Assembly: GCA_023430565.1 (NCBI GenBank)
Contig: JAEZAD010000085.1
Span: 1-6,089, forward strand
Length of the DNA: 6,089 nt
Direction: 5' to 3'
Origin: Verrucomicrobiota bacterium
GTDB taxonomy: Bacteria > Verrucomicrobiota > Verrucomicrobiia > Opitutales > Opitutaceae
Shown: positions 1 to 6,089 of the stretch, one piece after another
How positions within the stretch are numbered: position 1 is the first letter of the stretch
How the letters are laid out: every line of letters starts with the position of its first letter
The notes under the pieces: model-generated
Databases searched by the model: none
Told to the model about the DNA's origin: nothing
Seen by the model: only the letters and a program-made list of their open reading frames with translations
Program-made: the position numbers and the translations under genes

Positions 1-2417
1 TAGAACCATTCGATCACGGAGCCGTAGGCGTAGTGGTTAAATGAATTCATGCCTTCGGAGTTGAAGCCGTGCTCGGGAGTCCAGCTGTCCCAGCGCTCCC
101 AGATCGTCGTGGCACCGTTCTTCACGCTGAAGAGCCAGCCGGGATACGTTTCCTGCAGGAGGACTTCGTAGGCGAGGTCGGTGCGGCCGAGGGCGGTGAG
201 CACGGGCGTGATGAGCGGCGTGCCGAGGAAGCCGGTGGCGAGGTGGTTGTTTTTCTCGGCGAAGGTGCGTTCAAGGTGGGCGGCGGTGGCGTCGTGGAGA
301 TTTTCGGGCACGAGATCGAAGCCGAGCGCGAGGAGGTAGGCGGTTTGTTCGTCGCTGGTGAGTTTGCCGTCGTCGGCGATGAATTCGCTGCGGAAGGCGG
401 TTTTGATTTTTTCGAAGAGCGTGCGGTTGCGTTGCGCGGCGTCGGTGCGGCCGAGTTCGGAGGCGATGCGGGCGGCGAGATCGGCGGTGCGGGCGAAGTA
501 GGCGGTGGCGATCAGCACGTAGGGAGTCGGCGCTTCCCAAGGGCTGTAGCCGGGCGCGAGCCAGTCGCCGTAGCTGCGCGCGCTGCGGCGAATGCCGTCA
601 GGCCAATCGCGGGCCTGCGCGTCGACCCAATGTTGAATTGCGTCGAAATTTTCCTCGAGGACGTGGCGGTCGCCGGTGTGGAGCCAGGTCATGTAGGGCA
701 CGATCACGGCGGCGTCGCCCCAGCCGGCGCTGCCGTAGCTGAGGCCGGTGTCGGGTGCGATGTCGGGAAAGCCGCTCGCGCGACCGGGTTCGTCGCGGTA
801 GCCGTCGCGAAGAGAGATGAGCCACTGGCGGTAGAAGGCGCCGCTCGCGAAATTGTAGTTGGCGGTGTTGGCAAAGACCTGGGCGTCGCCGGTCCAGCCA
901 AGGCGTTCGTCGCGTTGCGGGCAATCGGTGGGGACTTCGAGGAAGTTGCCTTTCTGGCCCCAAAGCGTGTTCGCGTAGAGTTGATTCAGGAGCGGATTCG
1001 AGCATTCGAAGGTGCCGATGCGCGGAAGGTCGGAATGCAGCACGACGCCCGTGATGGCGTCGTCGGCGGGTTCGTCGACGCCACGCAGTTCGACGTAGCG
1101 GAAGCCGAAGAAGGAGAAGCGTGGTTCCCAGGTTTCGAGCTCGTCGCCGCGCGCAAAATAGGTGGCGGTGGCGTGGGCGCTGCGAAGATTGCGGGTGTGC
1201 GGCGTGCCGTCGGGCTCGAGCATTTCGGCGAAGCGAAGTGTGATTTCCTGGCCGGCGGGGGCGCGGACTTTCAGGCGCGCCCAGCCGACCATGTTTTGAC
1301 CGAGGTCATAGAGAAAAACGCCGGGCGAGATTTCCCGGCGGGAAACGGGCTTCAGTTCTTCGATGCGGCGAACCGGCGGAGCGAAATGCGCAGTGATGGC
1401 GCGGACGGCGGTGGAAGCGCCGTGGAGTTGGACGGGGCGCCACTCCCAAGCGGACGCGTTCGACGGCGTGCTCCAGTGGGGGTCGTCGCGACGGGCGTCG
1501 AACGTCTCGCCGAAATAGATACCTTGGGCGCGAATGGGGCCTTCGGCGGTTTGCCAGGATTTGTCGGTGGAGACGGTGGTGATCTTCCCGGCGGCGTCGG
1601 TGAGCTCGACAAAGGCGGAGGCGAGCGGCTGGGTGCCGAACTGGTGACCGCGCATCAACGTGCTGCTGAACCAGCCGTCGGCGAGGATGAGGCCGATGAC
1701 GTTGCGGCCGGTTTGGATCTGGTCGGTGACGTCGTAGGCGACGTAGTAGATGCGATCGCGGTAGTCGGGCCAGCCGGGCGTGAAGAAATCGTTTTCGCCG
1801 ACTTTGCGGCCGTTGAGCCACGGCTCGACGAGGCCGAAGGCGGAGAAGTAGAGGCGGGCTTTGGCGGGTTTGGCGGTGACGTCGAATTCGCCGCGGAGAT
1901 AGCGGACGTGGATCGCGGTGCTTTGCGGTGTGGGGACGCCGTCGCTGATCCAGGCGGCGGTGCGCGGCCACTCGGTGCCGAGCAGGCCGGTTTCGAAATA
2001 CGCGGGCGCGCTCCAGCCGAGATCGGCGCCGGTGGCTTCGACGTTGGCGTTTGCGGAGGAGGTGTTGTCGACGATCCAGGCGCGAGTTTGCCAGCGGTAG
2101 CGCGTCTTGGGTTTTGCGGAGAAATCCGGGACGGTGAGAAATTGCGACCGATCGGACTCAATTCGCGGGGTTTCGATGGGGTTGACGAGCGTGGTGCCGT
2201 CCGGCGAAAGCTCGGCGAGGCGGAGCTGGTAAGCGAGCTGGCGGGCGCCGCGCTGGGGTGTTTCGATTCGCCACGAGAGCCGAGGGGTCGCGGTGTCGAC
2301 CAGCATCGGCTCGGTCAGGCCCTCGCAGGTCATACTTGTAATCGTGGGCGAGGGCTGGGCCGGGGCGGACGAGCACATGACGATGGAACACACCAAAGGG
2401 GCGAGTAGCGTGCGCAT
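1..2417 (-). CDS. Secreted GH78 alpha-L-rhamnosidase, C-terminus beyond the left edge
   Basis: Predicted to hydrolyse terminal alpha-L-rhamnosyl residues from glycans or glycosides outside the cytoplasm, by the inverting GH78 mechanism. The frame is open from ATG 2417 to the window edge, about 805 codons; I checked the phase at eight landmarks and found no shift. Residues 1-21 form a Sec signal peptide (hydrophobic stretch LLAPLVCSIVM, likely cleavage after SAPA). An Ig-like N-terminal domain follows, then the rhamnosidase N domain (about 165-330, with PGWPDY at 214-219), a concanavalin-like domain with YDLGQN at 370-375, and the (alpha/alpha)6 barrel from about 450. The barrel carries DCPQRDERLGWTGD at 498-511; by family comparison E504 is the general acid. 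E774 in TTIWERWD, 270 residues on, is the likely general base. The in-window end, NHYAYGSVIEWF, is the usual end of the barrel, so roughly 100 residues of a C-terminal beta domain are probably missing. No Shine-Dalgarno motif is visible upstream of ATG 2417. Substrate linkage cannot be told from sequence. Confidence 0.95.
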   Translation of the reverse strand, partial: MRTLLAPLVCSIVMCSSAPAQPSPTITSMTCEGLTEPMLVDTATPRLSWRIETPQRGARQLAYQLRLAELSPDGTTLVNPIETPRIESDRSQFLTVPDFSAKPKTRYRWQTRAWIVDNTSSANANVEATGADLGWSAPAYFETGLLGTEWPRTAAWISDGVPTPQSTAIHVRYLRGEFDVTAKPAKARLYFSAFGLVEPWLNGRKVGENDFFTPGWPDYRDRIYYVAYDVTDQIQTGRNVIGLILADGWFSSTLMRGHQFGTQPLASAFVELTDAAGKITTVSTDKSWQTAEGPIRAQGIYFGETFDARRDDPHWSTPSNASAWEWRPVQLHGASTAVRAITAHFAPPVRRIEELKPVSRREISPGVFLYDLGQNMVGWARLKVRAPAGQEITLRFAEMLEPDGTPHTRNLRSAHATATYFARGDELETWEPRFSFFGFRYVELRGVDEPADDAITGVVLHSDLPRIGTFECSNPLLNQLYANTLWGQKGNFLEVPTDCPQRDERLGWTGDAQVFANTANYNFASGAFYRQWLISLRDGYRDEPGRASGFPDIAPDTGLSYGSAGWGDAAVIVPYMTWLHTGDRHVLEENFDAIQHWVDAQARDWPDGIRRSARSYGDWLAPGYSPWEAPTPYVLIATAYFARTADLAARIASELGRTDAAQRNRTLFEKIKTAFRSEFIADDGKLTSDEQTAYLLALGFDLVPENLHDATAAHLERTFAEKNNHLATGFLGTPLITPVLTALGRTDLAYEVLLQETYPGWLFSVKNGATTIWERWDSWTPEHGFNSEGMNSFNHYAYGSVIEWF

Positions 2418-2463
2418 GGCAAAGCGTGGTCGCGACCCGGACGGGCGACAAGCTTACGGGAAA

Positions 2464-2558
2464 GAACCACTCGCTGGCACTCGCGGCTACTCGCACGAAC
2501 CACTCGCTGGGGTTCGCGGCGGCGCCTGCACGAACCACTCGCTGGCGCTCGCGGCTAC
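2464..2558. repeat. Three tandem 27-base direct repeats between two glycosidase genes
   Basis: Three copies start with GAACCACTCGCTGG, at 2464-2490, 2497-2523 and 2532-2558. Copies 1 and 3 match at 26 of 27 positions; copy 2 differs from copy 3 at four. Linkers are 6 and 8 bases and both end in GCAC, giving a period of 33-35. They fill most of the 159-base gap between the GH36-like stop codon and the rhamnosidase start, the nearest copy beginning 47 bases upstream of that ATG. I see no strong hairpin in a unit and no T-run, so a classic terminator is unlikely. The spacing is too short and the copies too few for a CRISPR array. A dispersed REP-like intergenic repeat is the likeliest reading; an operator array for the rhamnosidase is possible. 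The rest of the gap shows no promoter I would defend. Confidence 0.85.
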
Positions 2559-2576
2559 GAGGGGCAAGTGTGGCGG

Positions 2577-4700
2577 TTAGCGCCAGGTGAGGACGAGGGT
2601 GCGGGGGCCGCCTGCGGGGACAGCTACGGCAAGGCGGCCGGTGGTGGCATCGTGTTGAACGGCGAGCGGTGCGCCGGCGAGCGAGGCGGACGTCGGTGCG
2701 CGCGCAGACCAGGCGATGAACGAGCCACCGTCGCGAAGTTCGATGGCGCACTCGCGACCATCGTCGGACCAGCGGCGGGAGGTGATCACGCCGGCACTGT
2801 TGAGTTTGTCGGCGAGGCCGAGGGCGGCGAAGTCGTGCTCGATCGGCGCGTAGGTGACGAGTTCCCATTCGCCCTCGGCGAGCGAGAAGACGGCGGGCGC
2901 ATCGGATACGCAGCGCCAGACGCGGTTGGCGCGGTGAGCGAAGGCGGCGAAGCCGGAGCCGGTCAGGCCTTCGACATCGTGCGGGGAAGTCGAACCTTCG
3001 ATCATGCGGCGGGCGGAGGCGTCGGCGTGGTAGTTGGCGTTGAAGAGACCGACAACGCCGGCGTCGCGGTTGCGATTGAAGATCTTCAGGAGGATGGGTT
3101 CGGAGGTGGGGTCGGCGAATAGCGTGTCGCGCGTGGGGCGGCCGGGATGGTCGGCGCGGAGCACGGAGCCGTCGGAGAGAACGAGTTTACGGAGGAGGGC
3201 GAAGTCGTGTTGTCCGGGCTTATCGGATACGTAGACGGGGCCGCCGGAGATCGCGCGGGAGGCGGCATGGAGGGCGCCGGCGGGGTGCGCGGATTGAAAC
3301 ATGTCCCAGTCGGGAAGAATGAATTCGCCGAACCAGAAACTGGTGTGGGCGTTGATCCAGGCGTGGGCGTGATGGGTCTCCGGCCGCTGCGGATAGAAGT
3401 CGTCGGACGTGCGCATGACGGTGGAGTCGGCGGCGAGGTAGGCCGTTTCGGTGGTGCACGACATGCAGTTGATGAGGCGGCCGTCGAAGTGTTGTCGGAC
3501 GGCGCTTTCGAGGCCGGTGCGAAACACCTGGGCGAGGGCGACGCGGCCGCCCTGGCCGGCGGAGACCGCTTCGAGCATGGCTTGGTTGTCGACCTTCACG
3601 CCGTCGACACCCTGGGCGGCGAGCGCGGCGTGGTAATCGTCGAAAAATGCGGCAGCCTTTTCGGCCGACGGGACGCCGAGGGCGGCGCCCCACGGGCGGA
3701 CGTTCCAGGTGGGGCCCTGGCGGAGAATTCCGGGACCGAATGAGCGGGCGACGGTGCGCGGTTCGTAGCGCGCGAGCGTATGCTCGTCGAGGCCGCCCCA
3801 GTAGCCGAGCAGCGCGTGCCAGACGAGGAAACGGCGGATCTTGAATTCGTTTTTGGCAGCGCGGATGAGCGGCGAGAGATCGCCGTTGAAACGCTCGTTG
3901 GGCGCGAGGCCAGAGAGACGGACCTCGCCGGCGGAGCCGTCGCGAACGCTTTGCCAGCCATCGTCGAGAATCATGAAGCGCGGCTCGACTCCGCCTTGGG
4001 CGAAAGAGGTGAGGCCGGCGCGGACTTTTTCGGCGGAGACCTCCTTGTAGAAGGCGTCCCAGGTGCACCAGCCGAAGTCATCGACGAAATCGGGAACGGC
4101 TTTGTCGGCGCGAAGACGGCCCGACGCGGTGTGTTGGGAGATCGCGCGCGCGGCTGAGGCGGCGAGTTGGTAGGGATCGTGGCCGCGGGCTACGTAGATC
4201 GCGACGCCGCCGCAGGTGGCGACGAGCGGGTCGCCGGTTTCGCCGACGAGCACGAGCCCGTTGCGACTGCCTTGGAAAGAAAAACGCGTGGCGCCATCGA
4301 GGAGTGGAGCGAGGAAGAGGAATTGCCCATCGGAAAGCTCGGCGAGGAGCCATTGGGTTTCGGGTCGCACATCGGACGCGGACGTGCCGAGCGCGGGTTT
4401 CATCCAGAATGGCGAAACGCGATAACCGCTCGTGAAACGTTTCAGATCGGCGATCCGGCCGAGCGGGATTTCGATGTAGCAGGCGGGTTCGGAGGACTCG
4501 GCGTGAAGGAATGCGCCGCTGGAATCGTCCGTGCGGCTGACGGTCCACGCGACGCCGGTATCGGGAAAGTGGGTTTTGAGGTCGAAGGCGCTCATGACGG
4601 CTGCGTTGGGTTGAGCCGAGGCGGGGGCGATCGCGGCAAGGATCAAGGTGGCGAGCGCGGCCCTTCGAAGAACGAAGTGCCGGGTGGCGGGGATGTCCAT
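2577..4700 (-). CDS. Secreted GH36-type hydrolase of the raffinose synthase/Sip1 family, probable alpha-galactosidase
   Basis: A complete 707-residue protein from ATG 4700 to TAA 2577-2579. A TTG at 4727 in the same frame would add nine residues. I chose the ATG because the signal peptide then starts normally: R12-R13, hydrophobic ALATLILAAIA, cleavage after ASA near residue 29. The twin arginines leave Tat export possible. A beta domain (about 30-195) precedes a TIM barrel with WCTWDAF at 211-217, LDDGWQ at 245-250, GVDGVKVDNQ around D371, RTSDDF at 430-435, PDWDMF at 463-468 and SDKPG at 492-496, then a C-terminal beta domain. These are the signature blocks of the raffinose synthase (Sip1) branch of GH36. 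By family analogy D371 is the nucleophile and D434 (or D433) the acid/base. Plant relatives transfer galactose to sucrose; a secreted bacterial enzyme is more likely an alpha-galactosidase. This substrate call is inference. It lies 72 bases after the peptidase gene and may share a transcript with it. No good ribosome binding site precedes either start. Confidence 0.93.
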   Translation of the reverse strand: MDIPATRHFVLRRAALATLILAAIAPASAQPNAAVMSAFDLKTHFPDTGVAWTVSRTDDSSGAFLHAESSEPACYIEIPLGRIADLKRFTSGYRVSPFWMKPALGTSASDVRPETQWLLAELSDGQFLFLAPLLDGATRFSFQGSRNGLVLVGETGDPLVATCGGVAIYVARGHDPYQLAASAARAISQHTASGRLRADKAVPDFVDDFGWCTWDAFYKEVSAEKVRAGLTSFAQGGVEPRFMILDDGWQSVRDGSAGEVRLSGLAPNERFNGDLSPLIRAAKNEFKIRRFLVWHALLGYWGGLDEHTLARYEPRTVARSFGPGILRQGPTWNVRPWGAALGVPSAEKAAAFFDDYHAALAAQGVDGVKVDNQAMLEAVSAGQGGRVALAQVFRTGLESAVRQHFDGRLINCMSCTTETAYLAADSTVMRTSDDFYPQRPETHHAHAWINAHTSFWFGEFILPDWDMFQSAHPAGALHAASRAISGGPVYVSDKPGQHDFALLRKLVLSDGSVLRADHPGRPTRDTLFADPTSEPILLKIFNRNRDAGVVGLFNANYHADASARRMIEGSTSPHDVEGLTGSGFAAFAHRANRVWRCVSDAPAVFSLAEGEWELVTYAPIEHDFAALGLADKLNSAGVITSRRWSDDGRECAIELRDGGSFIAWSARAPTSASLAGAPLAVQHDATTGRLAVAVPAGGPRTLVLTWR

Positions 4701-4772
4701 TGGCAGGATGACGCCGCCGTCTGACAAGGGTTCCGTGCGGGAAACGCCGTGACGGGCCTGGTGTTCGCCCGA

Positions 4773-6089
4773 CTAGTTCGCAGGAGAGGGAGTCTCGCGA
4801 AGTGCGCGCGCGACGATGTCGGCTGCGGATATATCCGGGCCAAGAATGTGGCGGAGGGCTGCTTCGAGGACCTCGTCGCGGCCGGCGCGGATGCCGGCGA
4901 GCGTGGGCGTCACTTCGACGTCGGGCACGATGCCGATGCGTTGGGTGGGGCGTTTGTCGGGGTAGAAAATGCCGATGCCGCTGATGATGGTGCGAAGACC
5001 TCCTGGTAGCGGAATTGGGATACGTTGCCATCGGCTCCGGCGGTGGTGCTGCCGATCACAGTTGCGCGAGGCGAAGCGCGAAGGGCCATCGCGGTGTATT
5101 CGGCGGAACTTTGCGTGACTTCGTCGACGAGAACGACGAGCCGGCCGGAGTAGCGGGCGCCGGTGGACGGGGTCCATTCGGGACGGCGGGGAACGGGTCG
5201 CGGAAAGTCGGGGCGGTCGGCGAAGGAGGATTTGTCGAGATTGATCGCGGGTATGAAAGGCCGCAAGCGATTCAAGGGCTGCGGGCGCGAAGGTTCCAGT
5301 GCGATGCAGTCAGTGAACACAAAGGCGCCAGGTTGGTTGAGCGAGGCGTGCGTGAACCGCACGAAGTCCGTCCTGCGCTCGACGAACAGCGTGCCGAGGG
5401 AGAACACGACGAAGTTTCGGGGGTAATTTCGCAGATCGACGATCCATCCCTTCGTGGGTCCCGCGAGCGAGAGATAGTGTTCGATCATGGCCGGATCGAT
5501 TTCGGAGAGCTTCACATAAGCCACGTCGGGAGTGAGGAGTCGGAAGGCGGGGCCGGGCAGATCGTGCCACAGCGGCGGTTTGGGCAGCGAGGACGTGAGG
5601 ACCCGCTGCGCTTCGATCTCGATCGTCGCGTCGTCGCGCCGAATTCGAACAGTCACCGGGCCGGCGGGGCCGCGGGACATGAAACGCGCGATGTCGCGCA
5701 GGCGGGTGGGTTCATTCGAAGCGGCATAATAAGGGCGCCATTCGCGGACGAGTTCGGCGACCGGTTTGTCGTCGAGCGCGAGGATGACGTCGCCGTGTTG
5801 GAAGGGGTTGGAACGGTTTTCGGCGAGTGGGAAAACGTGCGTGACGACGGGTTGGTCTTCGACGAAGCGAACCGCGATGGGCAGCTGGCTGTCGCCGACG
5901 GGCGGGCGCAGATGGATCGAACTCCAGAGATTCGCGTGGGTATCGTGCACGGTGGCGATGAGCGATATGAGCTCGAGCGCGTAGGTGTCGGAGGTGGGGG
6001 CGAGTCCGATGCGAGGGATGAACGCTTCGAGTGTCGCGTTCCAGTCGCCCTCGATGAGGTCGCGATACGGGAACCAGTAATGGATGATG
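4773..6089 (-). CDS. S41-family peptidase (tail-specific/C-terminal processing type), frameshifted; N-terminus beyond the right edge
   Basis: The frame enters from the right edge with no start in the window (positions below count from codon 6088-6086). Visible parts in order: a helical N-terminal section containing WFPYRDLIEGDWN; HDTHAN at 48-53; a PDZ-like domain (about 70-165, with GDVILALDDKPV); and the S41 core with VDLRNYP and VDEVTQSSAEYTAMAL, whose serine pair is at 327-328. After GSTTAGADGNVSQ the frame breaks. Homology resumes one base back at 5015 with IPLPGGLRTIISGIGIFYPD, and runs 80 codons to the TAG at 4773-4775. Read without correction, the protein gains 34 unrelated residues and stops at 4910-4912. 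The lysine of the usual S41 Ser-Lys dyad (GKG motif) is absent; GAD stands in its place, so a tricorn- or CPAF-like triad using a His of HDTHAN is plausible. Its substrate is unknown. It may be a pseudogene, or a sequencing error may hide an intact gene. Confidence 0.9.
5013..5017 (-). other. Probable single-base deletion causing a frameshift in the S41 peptidase gene
   Basis: On the minus strand the codons GTA TCC CAA TTC leave the family frame here, while ATT CCG CTA (from 5015) resumes it. Adding one A to the AA pair at 5016-5015 gives VSQIPLPGGL, a natural continuation on both sides. The site is not an X-XXY-YYZ slippery heptamer, so programmed -1 frameshifting is unlikely. Confidence 0.85.

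Noticed and set aside
69..2408. A 779-codon open frame on the plus strand opposite the rhamnosidase gene
   Set aside because: Its translation is low-complexity G/A/E/V-rich with no recognisable family. The opposite strand encodes a full set of GH78 motifs over the same bases. Long antisense frames are expected in GC-rich coding DNA.
2464..2558. A minimal CRISPR array
   Set aside because: The separators are only 6 and 8 bases and partly alike, the middle repeat is degenerate, and no cas gene is present.
2158..2868. A 236-codon minus-strand frame spanning the repeat region
   Set aside because: It overlaps the start of the rhamnosidase and the end of the GH36-like gene in another frame, and is arginine-rich. 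The repeated ASASEWF-like stretch is only the DNA repeat read through.
2568..3743. Plus-strand open frames opposite the GH36-like gene
   Set aside because: They are glycine/valine/glutamate-rich antisense shadows with no domain signature.
4701..4772. A promoter or terminator in the gap between the peptidase and GH36-like genes
   Set aside because: No hairpin with a T-run and no convincing -35/-10 pair could be found by eye.
5008..5022. Programmed -1 ribosomal frameshifting in the S41 gene
   Set aside because: The codons TCC CAA TTC do not form a slippery heptamer, and I see no obvious downstream stem. A simple base loss explains the break better.

Overview
The window is GC-rich bacterial DNA. 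All three genes I can support lie on the minus strand, so transcription runs from high to low coordinates. In that order they are: an S41-family peptidase whose N-terminus lies beyond the right edge and whose frame is broken by one base near 5015; a complete secreted glycoside hydrolase of the raffinose synthase/Sip1 branch of GH36 (2577-4700); and a secreted GH78 alpha-L-rhamnosidase whose C-terminus lies beyond the left edge (1-2417).

The gene families and a short GAACCACTCGCTGG-type repeat suggest a polysaccharide-degrading Verrucomicrobiota, possibly Opitutaceae. That placement rests on general familiarity, not on a marker gene, and is tentative.

Layout, right to left: S41 peptidase (4773 to the right edge); a 72-base gap with no visible signal; the GH36-like enzyme; a 159-base gap holding three near-identical 27-base direct repeats; the rhamnosidase. 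No stretch over 300 bases lacks a gene. I see no tRNA, rRNA, CRISPR, IS element, riboswitch or convincing terminator.

The two hydrolases have signal peptides and should act outside the cytoplasm. One would remove terminal alpha-L-rhamnose, the other probably alpha-galactose, from plant or algal glycans, glycosides or oligosaccharides. The S41 protein is probably an envelope or exported protein; its link to sugar use is by position only.

I found no clear sign of a new multi-gene system. The points most worth a second look are the single-base lesion in the peptidase, the tandem repeats upstream of the rhamnosidase, and a secreted bacterial member of a family best known from plant raffinose synthesis.
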